Source: Streptomyces sp. NBC_01262 (lineage in GTDB: Bacteria; Actinomycetota; Actinomycetes; Streptomycetales; Streptomycetaceae). Taken from it: a DNA stretch of 64,000 nt. Where the stretch lies: NCBI RefSeq assembly GCF_036226365.1, contig NZ_CP108462.1:7782501-7846500 (forward strand), written 5' to 3'. Below, one piece after another: positions 56,040 through 64,000 of this stretch. Position 1 is the stretch's first letter, and every line of letters begins with the position of its first letter. The notes under the pieces are model-generated. The model saw only the letters and a program-made list of their open reading frames with translations, searched no databases and was not told the origin of the DNA. The translations under genes were made by a program, and so were the position numbers.

Positions 56040-57500
56040 ACCGCTGATGTCGTGATCTCCGGAGGCGGCCCCAACGGGCTGCTCCTCGCCTGCGAACTGC
56101 GCCTCGGGGGCGTCCACCCCGTCGTGCTGGAGAAGCTGCCCGAGCGCAGCACCGTCCCCCGTGCCAACGGCCTCGTCGGCCGCGTCCTGGAGGCACTGGA
56201 CCACCGAGGCCTGTACGAGCCGCTGGCCGGCCGCCCCGGGCCGCCCGACCCGACCCCCTTCTTCACCTTCGGCGGCTTACAGCTGGACCTGCGCAACCTC
56301 GACCCCAACCCGCTGCACACCCTGCTGGTGCCACAGGCCCGCATCGAGCAGGTCCTGGAGGAACGCGCCCTCGAACTCGGCGTCGAGATCCGCCGCGGCC
56401 ACGAGCTCACCGCCCTGCGGCAGGACGCGGACGCCGTCACCCTCGACGTGAGCGGCCCCGAAGGCGGCTACCGGCTGCGCGCCCGCCACCTCGTCGGCGC
56501 CGACGGCGGCCACAGCCTGGTGCGCAAGCAGACCGGAATCGGCTTCCCCGGCATCACCGACGACCGCGTCACCTCCCGCGCCGCGCACGCCGTCGTCCCC
56601 GAGGCGCTGCTCGCCGAACTGGCCGGTCGGGGGCTGCCCCCGTTCTTCCACAACCGGCTGCCCGGGGGCTCTTTCACTTACGCGCAGATGCCCCACCGGC
56701 CCGGCGTCCACATCGTCTCCGTGACGGAAGGCGACCACCCCCCGGTCCCCGACGGCACACCGATGACCCTCGGCGAACTCCGCGACGCCGCACACCGCGT
56801 CCTCGGCACCGACCTGGCCCTGGTCCTCGGCGAGCCCCCCGCCTCCGACGCCGGACCACCCATGCTGCGCCGCACCACCGGCGTCAACTCCCGCCAGGCC
56901 GACACCTACCGCTCCGGCCGCGTCCTCCTCCTCGGCGACGCCGCCCACGTCCACTCCGCCATGGGCGGCCCCGGGCTCAACCTCGGCCTCCAGGATGCCC
57001 TCAACCTCGGCTGGAAGCTCGCCGCCGAGATCAACGGCTGGGCCCCGCCGGGCCTTGTGGACACGTACGAGTCCGAACGCGCCCCCGTCAGCCGCCGCGT
57101 CCTGATGCACACCCGCGCCCAAAGCGCCCTCGTGGCCCCCGGCGACAACATCACCGCGCTGCGGGAGCTCTTCACGGAACTCCTCGGCGACACCGGCACC
57201 CTCCGCCGGATCGCCGCCCTCATGGCGGGCACCGACGTCCCGTACGGCCGCTGGCTCTCCACCGCTCCGGTGCCCGGGCTGCTGTGGCGCGCCCGCCCGG
57301 CCCTGCTGACGTCGACCGGGGACGGCCGGGCGGCAGCCGTCGCCGCGGGATGGAAGGACCGCGTCGACCTCGTGCCCGTACCCCGGGGGCCGGGTCCGGT
57401 GGCCGTCCTGGTCCGTCCGGACGGCTATGTGGCCTACGAGGGGGACGCCTCGGACGGCCTGCGCGAGGCCTTGACCAGGTGGTTCGGTGATGAGCGCTGA
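56037..57500 (+). CDS. FAD-dependent aromatic monooxygenase
   Basis: A 487-residue class A flavoprotein monooxygenase (PHBH fold). The FAD loop is VVISGGGPNGLLLACEL (5-21) with Glu32 for the ribose, the DG motif is GADGGHS (154-160), and the GD motif is VLLLGDAAHVHSAMGGPGLN (about 296-315). Relatives hydroxylate phenols, polyketides or antibiotics such as rifampicin; the substrate is unknown. Codon 81 is TTA (56277-56279), which in Streptomyces needs the bldA tRNA. It is divergent from the HTH/Clp-N genes across the mirror promoter. Confidence 0.9.
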   Translation: MTADVVISGGGPNGLLLACELRLGGVHPVVLEKLPERSTVPRANGLVGRVLEALDHRGLYEPLAGRPGPPDPTPFFTFGGLQLDLRNLDPNPLHTLLVPQARIEQVLEERALELGVEIRRGHELTALRQDADAVTLDVSGPEGGYRLRARHLVGADGGHSLVRKQTGIGFPGITDDRVTSRAAHAVVPEALLAELAGRGLPPFFHNRLPGGSFTYAQMPHRPGVHIVSVTEGDHPPVPDGTPMTLGELRDAAHRVLGTDLALVLGEPPASDAGPPMLRRTTGVNSRQADTYRSGRVLLLGDAAHVHSAMGGPGLNLGLQDALNLGWKLAAEINGWAPPGLVDTYESERAPVSRRVLMHTRAQSALVAPGDNITALRELFTELLGDTGTLRRIAALMAGTDVPYGRWLSTAPVPGLLWRARPALLTSTGDGRAAAVAAGWKDRVDLVPVPRGPGPVAVLVRPDGYVAYEGDASDGLREALTRWFGDER

Positions 57501-57615
57501 ACCCGGTTTCGGGGCGGCGCCGAGCGGGGATGAGCCCGGCCGGAACCACGTGCAGTGCCCCTGGGCGGCAACCCTTCGGAGGGTGCCGACCCGCTGACGG
57601 AGGGACGGCCGAACC

Positions 57616-58161
57616 GTGGATGCTGAAGACGACGCTGCCCGTTTCCTGACAACACTCGGAGCCGGGGCGATCGCCCACCCCGGCGGAACCCTGCTCGACC
57701 ACCTGCTGCGCGTACGCGGCCGGCTCGCCGGATGGGGCGCCCGGCGGGAGCTCCAGGTGGCCGGGCTCTGCCATGCCACCTACGGCACGGACGGATTCCC
57801 GACGGCCCTGCTGCCACTGGACCGCAGAGCCGAACTGGCGGCGGTCATCGGCCCGGAGGCAGAGCGGCTGGTGTACGACTACGCCAGCTGCGACCGCCGG
57901 GCGACGTATCCCGCTCTCGCCGACGAGGGCCACGCCGTCTTCCGGGACCGGTTCACCGGCCGGGGCTTCGTCCCGTCGGTCGGGATGCGGTGCGACTTCG
58001 CGGAGCTGACGGCGGCGAACGAACTGGATCTCGTACTGACCGACCCGGCGTTCGCGAGCCGCTGGGGCGCGGAACTGCTCCGGCTGTTCACCCGGCTGCG
58101 GCCGCTGCTCAGCCAGTCCGCCTGGAAGGAGTGCGTGTCGGCATGCGGATCGACCGGTTAG
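57616..58161 (+). CDS. DUF6817-like protein, possible HD-type hydrolase
   Basis: A 181-residue protein resembling the DUF6817 family. The N-terminal segment GGTLLDHLLRVRGRLAGWGA followed by LQVAGLCHATYGTDGFP places histidines as in HD-type metal-dependent folds, but the full HD set is not evident. The remainder is helical. A GC hairpin (GGCAACCCTTCGGAGGGTGCC, near 57568-57588) precedes the GTG start. It follows the FAD monooxygenase after 115 bases and overlaps the VOC gene by 19 bases, so these three may form one transcript. Confidence 0.7.
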   Translation: MDAEDDAARFLTTLGAGAIAHPGGTLLDHLLRVRGRLAGWGARRELQVAGLCHATYGTDGFPTALLPLDRRAELAAVIGPEAERLVYDYASCDRRATYPALADEGHAVFRDRFTGRGFVPSVGMRCDFAELTAANELDLVLTDPAFASRWGAELLRLFTRLRPLLSQSAWKECVSACGSTG

Positions 58162-58496
58162 ACCGCGTCGTGCTGACCGTCGCCGACGTCCAGGCCACGA
58201 TCGGGTTCTACTCCCGGGTGCTGGGCATGGAGCCGGTGGAGTCCGTGGACGGCTGCCACGGGCTGGCGTTCGGGGACGGCAGGATCGATCTGCGCCAGGT
58301 GGGCAGGGAGTCCGGCCCCCGGGCCCGGCGGCCCACGCGGGGGAGCGCGGACCTGTGCTTCGTGGTGCGTACGCCGCTGGAGCAGGTGATCGCCGAGCTG
58401 ATCAGCAAGGCGGTCAGGGTGGAGCGGGGACCCGGCGGGAGCGTGTACCTGCGCGACCCGGACGGGAATCTGATCGAGCTCAGCGTCTATTCGTGA
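58143..58496 (+). CDS. VOC-family (glyoxalase/bleomycin resistance fold) protein
   Basis: A 117-residue protein with the paired beta-alpha-beta-beta-beta modules of the VOC superfamily: DRVVLTVADVQATIGFYSRVLG at the start and SVYLRDPDGNLIELSVY at the end, where Glu is a metal ligand. Members include glyoxalase I, extradiol dioxygenases and drug-binding proteins. The ATG at 58143 has GGAG upstream. Codon 6 is TTA (58158-58160). The last ten bases overlap the convergent STAND-WD40 gene. Confidence 0.85.
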   Translation: MRIDRLDRVVLTVADVQATIGFYSRVLGMEPVESVDGCHGLAFGDGRIDLRQVGRESGPRARRPTRGSADLCFVVRTPLEQVIAELISKAVRVERGPGGSVYLRDPDGNLIELSVYS

Positions 58497-61400
58497 TCCG
58501 GCGGGTCCGGCAGCAGGTAGGCGCGCCTCTCGTCGGCCGTCAGCTCGCGGAAGACCCGGGAGCGGGCCCGGCGCAGGAGGGCGTCGACATCCCCGTCGGT
58601 GACGTCCCAGACGCGCAGGGTGCGATCGCGGGAGGCCGTGACGACGCGTGAACTGTCCGGGTGCCAGGAGAGGCCGTTCACCCAGTCGTCGTGGATGCCG
58701 AGCACGGCGGTCTGGGTCGCGGCCTCGGGGTCCCACAGACGTACGGTCCGGTCGCGGGAGACAGAGGCGATGAGGCGGCCGTCCGGGGACCAGGCCACGC
58801 CCTGGACGCGGTCCTCGTGGCCGGTGAGGACGGCGAGCTGGGTTCCCGCGAAGGGGTCCCAGAGGCGGAGGGTGCGGTCGCGGGAGCCGGTGACCAGGCG
58901 GCGGCCGTCGGGAGACCAGTCGACCTTCCAGGCGTAGTCGCTGTGGCCGCGCAGGGTGGTGACGGCGGTTCCGTCGTCCGCGTTCCAGACCATGACGGTC
59001 CGATCGGTGCCGCAGGTGGCCAGGTGGCGGCTGTCGGGTGCCCAGGCCACGCCGCCGATCCAGTCGGCGTGGCCGCGCAGGACGTGGACGGCGGCGCCGG
59101 TCGCGGCGTCCCAGACGGCGGCCGTGCTGTCGCGGCAGGCGGCGGCGATACGGGTGCCGTCGGGTGACCAGGCGACGCGGGACAGCTCCTCGGTGTGCCC
59201 GGTGAGGACCGTACGGGCCTGAGTGCCGTCGGCCGGCAGCACGACAGCCGTCCCGTCGCGCATGGCGGCGACCAGGCGGCTGCCGTCAGGCGCCCAGGCC
59301 ACGTCGGCGACCTCGCCGCTGAGGTTCACGACCCACAGGCAGCGGCCGTCGGCGGCGTCCCAGAGCCGTACGCTGCCGTCCTGCGACGCCGAGGCGATCC
59401 GGTGGCCGTCGGGGGACCAGGCCGCCTCCCAGACGGAATCCTCGTGCCCGGCAAGGGAGGCCGGGCGCGCGTTGACATCCCAGACGGCCACCGTGCGGTC
59501 GCGGGAGGCGGTCACCAGCCGCTCGCCGTCCGGCGACCAGTCGATGCCGCGCACGCTGTCGGCGTGCCCAGTCAGCCAGACCATCCTCGGGCCGGGCCCG
59601 ATGCTCCAGACGCGCGCCGTACGGTCCCCGTCGCCTGCGGCCAGGCGCTTGCCGTCCGGGGACCACGCCAGGCAGCTGAAGCCGTCCATGCCTGTGAGCT
59701 TCCGCTCCACGGCCCAGGTTCCCGTGTCCCATAGCAGTACGGTGCGGTCGCCGGATGCAGAGGCGAGGAGTTCGCCGTCCGGGGACCAGGCGACGGCCTC
59801 GACGGTATCCCGGTGGTCCGTGAGCAGGTGGAGGGCGCTCCCGCCGGCGGGGTCCCAGATCCGGACCGTCATGTCCTCGCCCGAGGTGGCGATCCGCTGC
59901 CCGTCCGGTGACCAGTCCAGGCCCCACACCATGCGTTCGTGCCCGCGCAGCACGGCGACCGAGGCGTATGTGGCGCCGTCCCAGATCCGCAGGGCGAGGT
60001 CGTCGCCCACCGAAGCCAGGCGGCTGCCGTCCGGTGACCAGGCGAGGATGCCGACGCCGTCCCCACGCCTGACGGTCCCGGGCCCCGGATCGTGGTGGAG
60101 GACGGCGAGTTCGGTCCAGGTCGTGGTGGACCACACCCGCAGGGCGGAGTCCCTCGGCCCGGTGGCGAGCCTGAGCCCGTCCGGGGACCAGGCCACCCCG
60201 CGCAGCCAGGCGCCGCCTCCGGTCAGGACGACGGGCTCCGGGCCGTCCCCCTGCCAGACGCGGACCTTCCCGTCGTCCGAGGAGACCGCCAGCCGCTGGC
60301 CGTCCGGGGACCACGCAACGGTGCCCGCGCCGCGCTCGAAGCCCTGGTACACGGTACGCAGCCGCGACGCCCCCATCGCCGTCTGCAGCGCCTGCACTGC
60401 ACTCGGCGTGGCCCCGCATTCCATCACCGCCGTCAGCGCCGCCAGCATGGCCAACTCCGGCTCGCGGGAGACGCTTTCGAGCACCCGCACCGCGACCGCG
60501 TCCGCCGTCCGGGCCAGCGTGGCCCGGTCCTTGCGTCCCGACCGCCGTACGAACTCCACGACCAGGGGCACGCTGCCGTCCTCCGCGAGCCACTGCCGGG
60601 CCATGTCGAGCCGCTCGCCGGTGAGCAGATAGGCGTCCGCGCGGTCCGCGTACGCCCAGTCCTGGGCCCAGCGTTCCAGCTCGGTACGCCGCCGCAGGTC
60701 CTCGGCCCGGGCCTCGACGGCCTGCCGGAGCGGCGGCCACTGGCGGAAGAGGGCCTCGTGGGCGACGTCCAGGACGCCGCCGTCGCCGGTGAGGAGGCGC
60801 CCGGCGACGAAGGCGTCGGCGACCTCCTGTTCGGCGGGGGAGAGGTCGGCGCGGGGGACCCGGCGGCGGGTCGGGGCGTCGCGGTCGACGGTGACGAACT
60901 TGAGCAGGGTCGGGATGACGGGCGCGTCCGCCAGCTCCGCCGCGATCCGGTCGGCCCGCTCGGACAGGGCGCCCGCGACGCCGCCGAGGGCCCGGTACGC
61001 CTCGTCGGTGACGGTGCCGCCGGAGCCGCCGGCGCGGAGGTAGAGCTCCTGCAACGTGTACGCGAGCAGGGGAAGTGCGTCGCCGCCGCCGCAGTCGTCG
61101 ACCATGCGGGGGACGACGCCGGGGGCGAAGGCCAGCCCGGCCTGTTCGGCGGGTCTCGCGATGACCTCGCGGAGCTGGTCGCGGCCCAGGACGCCGACGA
61201 CGGAGGGCTGGCGTACGAGGTCGGCGAAGCCGCAGTCCAGCAGGTCCGTCAGGAAGTCCGAGCGCAGCGTCGCGACGATCCACAGGCGCGGGTCGGCGGC
61301 CAGGGCATCGCGGACGGCGGCCAGGAAGGCCGCCCGCTCATCCGGTCCCGACAGGGTGAGCAGTTCCTCCAGCTGGTCCACCACGAGCAGCGCGGGCCGG

Positions 61401-61936
61401 GCGGCTTCCAGGCCTGCGAGGCCGCGTACGAGCCCGGCGACCGGGTCCGTGCCCGGCTGGAGGACCGGCCCGGTGGCCCAGCGCCCGCGCCGCCGGGCGA
61501 GGGCGGGCAGCAGCCCGGCGCGTACGAGGGAGGACTTGCCGCTGCCGGAGGGGCCGACCACGGTGACGAAGCGGTGGGCGCGGGCCGGGACGGCGGGGTG
61601 CAGGCGCTCGACGAGCTCGGCGATCTCGCGGTCGCGGCCGAAGAAGACCGCCGCGTCCTGCTCGGTGAAGGCTTCGAGGCCGGGGTAGGGCGGCTGCTCG
61701 GAGTCCCAGACGCGGGGCGGCGGGACGGGACGGTCCAGGAGGTTCAGCCAGATATGGCCCGCGACCAGGGAGGCCAGCCCGAGGCCGACCAGGGGGACCG
61801 ACCACTCGCGCAGCAGCCGCAGGGCGAACGGCACGTGGTCGGTCTCGCCGGTGGCGTAGTTGGTGGCGATGCCCAGGAGTGCGCCGACGAGCACGAGCAG
61901 GACGTCGAGCACGGGCTTGAGCAGGCGGCGGTCCAT
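58487..61936 (-). CDS. Membrane-anchored STAND NTPase with 14 WD40 repeats
   Basis: A 1149-residue protein. Two N-terminal membrane helices (about 8-27 and 47-67) precede a conserved YPGLEAFTEQDAAVFFGRD segment, then Walker A GPSGSGKSS (128-136), Walker B LLVVDQLEE (183-191) and a helical region with a winged-helix-like part. The C-terminal half holds fourteen WD40 repeats (VAWSPDGxRL ... VRVWD), enough for two seven-bladed propellers. STAND proteins act as switches that oligomerise when their sensor binds a ligand. There is no obvious effector domain, so the output may be through the membrane segment. TA-rich promoter elements were not found. Confidence 0.9.
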   Translation of the reverse strand: MDRRLLKPVLDVLLVLVGALLGIATNYATGETDHVPFALRLLREWSVPLVGLGLASLVAGHIWLNLLDRPVPPPRVWDSEQPPYPGLEAFTEQDAAVFFGRDREIAELVERLHPAVPARAHRFVTVVGPSGSGKSSLVRAGLLPALARRRGRWATGPVLQPGTDPVAGLVRGLAGLEAARPALLVVDQLEELLTLSGPDERAAFLAAVRDALAADPRLWIVATLRSDFLTDLLDCGFADLVRQPSVVGVLGRDQLREVIARPAEQAGLAFAPGVVPRMVDDCGGGDALPLLAYTLQELYLRAGGSGGTVTDEAYRALGGVAGALSERADRIAAELADAPVIPTLLKFVTVDRDAPTRRRVPRADLSPAEQEVADAFVAGRLLTGDGGVLDVAHEALFRQWPPLRQAVEARAEDLRRRTELERWAQDWAYADRADAYLLTGERLDMARQWLAEDGSVPLVVEFVRRSGRKDRATLARTADAVAVRVLESVSREPELAMLAALTAVMECGATPSAVQALQTAMGASRLRTVYQGFERGAGTVAWSPDGQRLAVSSDDGKVRVWQGDGPEPVVLTGGGAWLRGVAWSPDGLRLATGPRDSALRVWSTTTWTELAVLHHDPGPGTVRRGDGVGILAWSPDGSRLASVGDDLALRIWDGATYASVAVLRGHERMVWGLDWSPDGQRIATSGEDMTVRIWDPAGGSALHLLTDHRDTVEAVAWSPDGELLASASGDRTVLLWDTGTWAVERKLTGMDGFSCLAWSPDGKRLAAGDGDRTARVWSIGPGPRMVWLTGHADSVRGIDWSPDGERLVTASRDRTVAVWDVNARPASLAGHEDSVWEAAWSPDGHRIASASQDGSVRLWDAADGRCLWVVNLSGEVADVAWAPDGSRLVAAMRDGTAVVLPADGTQARTVLTGHTEELSRVAWSPDGTRIAAACRDSTAAVWDAATGAAVHVLRGHADWIGGVAWAPDSRHLATCGTDRTVMVWNADDGTAVTTLRGHSDYAWKVDWSPDGRRLVTGSRDRTLRLWDPFAGTQLAVLTGHEDRVQGVAWSPDGRLIASVSRDRTVRLWDPEAATQTAVLGIHDDWVNGLSWHPDSSRVVTASRDRTLRVWDVTDGDVDALLRRARSRVFRELTADERRAYLLPDPPDHE

Positions 61937-61957
61937 GGACCGACGATCTCATGCCGC

Positions 61958-62776
61958 TCAGTTCGGCCAGGTGGCTGGGCGGGTGGCGAAGTGGCCGCCC
62001 AGGACGGTGTGTTCGGGGTTGGCGGGGTCCTGTTCGCCCTGCTCGGCGATGAGTTTCTCCGCGTACACCTCGGCGTCGTCCTGCGGCTCGTAGCCCAGGG
62101 CGCGGGCCGTGGACAGGTCCCACGGCAGGCGGGTGTTGGCCGAACTGCCGTAGCAGACGGTGTGTCCGACGTTCTCGGCGCCGAGGGCGGCGTGCAGCAG
62201 CCGTGCGCCGTCGGCGGGGCTCAGCCAGATCGACAGCATGCGCACGGTGGTCGGCTCGGGGAAGCACGAGCCGATGCGGACGGAGACGGTCTCCAGGCCG
62301 AGCCTGTCCCAGTAGAGCTGGGCGAGGTCCTCGCCGAAGCACTTGGACAGGCCGTAGAAGGTGTCGGGCCGGTGCGGGCCGCCGACCGGGATCAGGCCCT
62401 CGCCGTCGGCGGCCGGGAGGGGGGCGAAGCCGACGGCGTGGTTGCTGGAGGCGAAGACGACGCGGCGTACGCCCTCCTCGCGCGCGGCCTCGTAGAGGTT
62501 GTACGTGCCCTCGATGTTGGCGCGCAGGATCCGGTCGAAGGAGGACTCCCCGGAGATTCCGGCGAGGTGGACGACCGCGTCGACCCCCCGGACGGCCTCG
62601 CGGAGCGCCGCGCGGTCGGCGAGGTCGGCGGTGATCGCGTCCGGGGCGTCCGCGATCGGGCTGACGTCCAGGAGCCGCAGCTCGTAGCCGTACGGCGGGA
62701 GGAGCTCGCGCATCAGGGTGCCCACTTTCCCGGCGGCGCCGGTGAGCAGGATGGTGCGGGGAGCGGGAGCGGGCAT
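61958..62776 (-). CDS. Uronate dehydrogenase-like NAD(P)-dependent oxidoreductase
   Basis: A 272-residue extended-type short-chain dehydrogenase. The NAD loop is LLTGAAGKVG (10-19), the active site is FASSNH (108-113) and Tyr141-x3-Lys145 (FYGLSKCFGED). Both match uronate dehydrogenases that oxidise galacturonate or glucuronate to the aldarolactone. The divergent neighbour is a 5-keto-4-deoxyglucarate dehydratase of the same oxidative route, which supports the call. Its promoter faces away from that gene within a shared 186-base region. Confidence 0.85.
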   Translation of the reverse strand: MPAPAPRTILLTGAAGKVGTLMRELLPPYGYELRLLDVSPIADAPDAITADLADRAALREAVRGVDAVVHLAGISGESSFDRILRANIEGTYNLYEAAREEGVRRVVFASSNHAVGFAPLPAADGEGLIPVGGPHRPDTFYGLSKCFGEDLAQLYWDRLGLETVSVRIGSCFPEPTTVRMLSIWLSPADGARLLHAALGAENVGHTVCYGSSANTRLPWDLSTARALGYEPQDDAEVYAEKLIAEQGEQDPANPEHTVLGGHFATRPATWPN

Positions 62777-62831
62777 GGCGCGGGTCTCCTCCGGTCTGCG
62801 TTCACGGGTTCACGGGTTCACAGGCGTGGAC

Positions 62832-62914
62832 AGGCTAGAGAGCGCTTACAGCGCGGTCAAGGCAGGCGCTGCTTGACCCGCCGCGTCGCGCTGGCTTAGC
62901 GTGAAACCGTTCAC
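62832..62914. promoter_or_regulatory. Back-to-back promoters and LacI-type operator for uronate genes
   Basis: The imperfect inverted repeat 62855-62878 (GGTCAAGGCAG ... CTGCTTGACC) carries two outward-facing -35 boxes TTGACC. To the right TTGACC (62873-62878), 18 bases, TAGCGT (62897-62902) reads towards kdgD. To the left TTGACC, 17 bases, TAGCCT (62837-62832, complement) reads towards the dehydrogenase. GTGAAACCGTTCAC (62901-62914, 5-bp arms) overlaps the right-hand -10 end and start point and looks like a LacI- or GntR-type operator. Confidence 0.7.
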
Positions 62915-62962
62915 AGATATAGACGCCGATCAGAAGAGTGTACAGAACCCCAGGAGAATCCG

Positions 62963-63925
62963 ATGTCCTCCGCCCCGCTCGCCGCCCGTCTCGACGGCCT
63001 GCTCTTCTTCCCCGTGACGGCCTTCGGACCGGACGGTTCCCTGGACCTGGACGTCTTCCGCACGCACGTACGCGAGGGCATCGACGCGGGCGCGGCGGCC
63101 GTCTTCGCCTGCTGCGGCACGGGCGAGTTCCACGCGCTCACCCCCGAGGAGTTCGGGCTCTGCGTCGAAGCGGCGGTCGCCGAGGCCGCCGGCCGCGTCC
63201 CGGTGGTCGCCGGCGCCGGATACGGGACCGCGCTCGCCCTGCGCTACGCCCGCATCGCGGAGGACGCCGGCGCGGACGGGCTGCTCGCGATGCCGCCGTA
63301 CCTCGTCCGGGCCGACCAGGCCGGGCTGCTGCGGCACTACGCGGCGCTCGCCGCCGGGACCGGCCTCGATGTCATCGTCTACCAGCGCGACAACGCCGTC
63401 TTCACCCCGGACACGGTCGTCGAACTGGCCCGGATCCCCAACATCATCGGCCTCAAGGACGGGGTCGGCGACCTCGACCTCATGCAGCGCATCCTCAGCG
63501 CGGTGCGGAGCGCTGCCGCCGCGCCGGACCGGGGCGAGGGTTTCCTGTTCTTCAACGGGCTGCCCACCGCCGAGCTCACCGGCCCCGCCTATCGCGGCAT
63601 CGGCGTCACGCTGTACTCCTCCGCCGTCTTCTGCTTCGCCCCCGACATCGCGCTGGCCTTTCACACCGCGCTGGAGGCCGGCGACACCGGCACCGTCAAC
63701 CGGCTGCTCGACGGCTTCTACCGGCCGCTCGTCGAACTGCGGCAGCAGGGGCGCGGCTACGCCGTCTCCCTGGTCAAGGCGGGCGTACGGCTGCGCGGCC
63801 TGGAGGTCGGCGAAGTGCGGCCGCCGCTGTCGGAGCCGCTGCCCGCCCACGTCAAGGAACTCGCGGAACTCATCGAGCGGGGCCGCGCGTTGCTGGGCCC
63901 TGTCCGGGCGATCAGGGCCGGATAG
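62963..63925 (+). CDS. kdgD: 5-dehydro-4-deoxyglucarate dehydratase
   Basis: KdgD dehydrates and decarboxylates 5-keto-4-deoxyglucarate to 2-oxoglutarate semialdehyde in oxidative uronate breakdown. The 320-residue protein is a DHDPS-family TIM barrel. The Schiff-base lysine is Lys165 (NIIGLKDGVGD), the catalytic tyrosine is Tyr140 (VIVYQRDNA) and the N-terminal LLFFPVTAF is typical of KdgD. The ATG at 62963 has AGGAG upstream and a strong promoter about 60 bases away. The remaining steps are not encoded in the window. Confidence 0.9.
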   Translation: MSSAPLAARLDGLLFFPVTAFGPDGSLDLDVFRTHVREGIDAGAAAVFACCGTGEFHALTPEEFGLCVEAAVAEAAGRVPVVAGAGYGTALALRYARIAEDAGADGLLAMPPYLVRADQAGLLRHYAALAAGTGLDVIVYQRDNAVFTPDTVVELARIPNIIGLKDGVGDLDLMQRILSAVRSAAAAPDRGEGFLFFNGLPTAELTGPAYRGIGVTLYSSAVFCFAPDIALAFHTALEAGDTGTVNRLLDGFYRPLVELRQQGRGYAVSLVKAGVRLRGLEVGEVRPPLSEPLPAHVKELAELIERGRALLGPVRAIRAG

Positions 63926-64000
63926 GCCCCGGCGTCCGGCACGGTGCATCGCGAGGCGCCGGGTCGGCGGCTGATGTCACTATGGCGTCGCGGCCCCGGC

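Overview
The window is high-GC (about 70%) actinobacterial chromosome. Gene content, gene order and codon use (nearly all third positions G or C, TTA codons almost absent) point to Streptomyces or a very close relative. Streptomyces marks include WhiA, RbpA, the rapZ-yvcK-whiA cluster next to uvrC, OpcA beside zwf, SigE-type sigma factors, TAT-secreted proteins and several apparently leaderless promoters (TANNNT, 6-7 nt, start codon). No rRNA, tRNA, CRISPR array, transposase or prophage was seen.

Layout. 1-5.3 kb: a secreted-protein gene cut by the window edge, a mycothiol-dependent isomerase/MBL hydrolase pair, uvrA, and a TAT/lipoprotein Rieske protein. 5.3-10.3 kb: uvrC-rapZ-yvcK-whiA, tightly overlapped. 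10.5-13.4 kb: a large secreted zinc carboxypeptidase. 13.6-17.1 kb: gap-pgk-tpiA-secG, then rbpA, a sugar kinase and pgi. 21.0-27.6 kb (minus strand): tkt-tal-zwf-opcA-pgl. With gap, pgk, tpiA and pgi this makes the region the central-carbon island of the chromosome, covering glycolysis, the oxidative pentose phosphate branch and the non-oxidative branch. 28-34.5 kb: ctaB and ctaA (haem O and haem A synthesis) flanking a small unknown protein and a glutamine-synthetase-like/amidohydrolase pair that resembles a split fungal FluG, then an ABC-2 exporter. 34.7-41.3 kb: a complete SUF iron-sulfur operon, sufR-B-D-ferredoxin-C-S-U-T, with a palindromic operator on its promoter and a perfect 19-bp-arm hairpin at its end.

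41.3-64 kb is more accessory. It holds a SigE-type sigma factor with a membrane-anchored partner, an SMR transporter/TetR pair with twin operators, an MFS transporter, dapD, a secreted nuclease started at TTG, an unknown 497-aa protein, and a trypsin-like protease operon. That operon begins with an 80-aa gene that can be read only from a CTG codon and duplicates the protease's N-terminal domain. Next come a PhoX-like TAT phosphatase, a TerD/Clp-N/HTH minus-strand group facing an FAD monooxygenase across a perfect 24-bp inverted repeat, a DUF6817-like/VOC pair, a membrane-anchored STAND ATPase with 14 WD40 repeats, and a divergent uronate dehydrogenase/KdgD pair.

The strongest regulatory signals are the mirror-image divergent promoter at 55,982-56,039, the twin TetR operators at 43,100-43,139, the SufR-type operator at 34,626-34,641 and the back-to-back promoters at 62,832-62,914. 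Two genes near the mirror promoter contain the only in-frame TTA codons I noticed, which suggests bldA control. A dispersed intergenic repeat with core GTCCTCAARCGCCGGACGGG occurs at six places, twice as identical 50-bp perfect palindromes.
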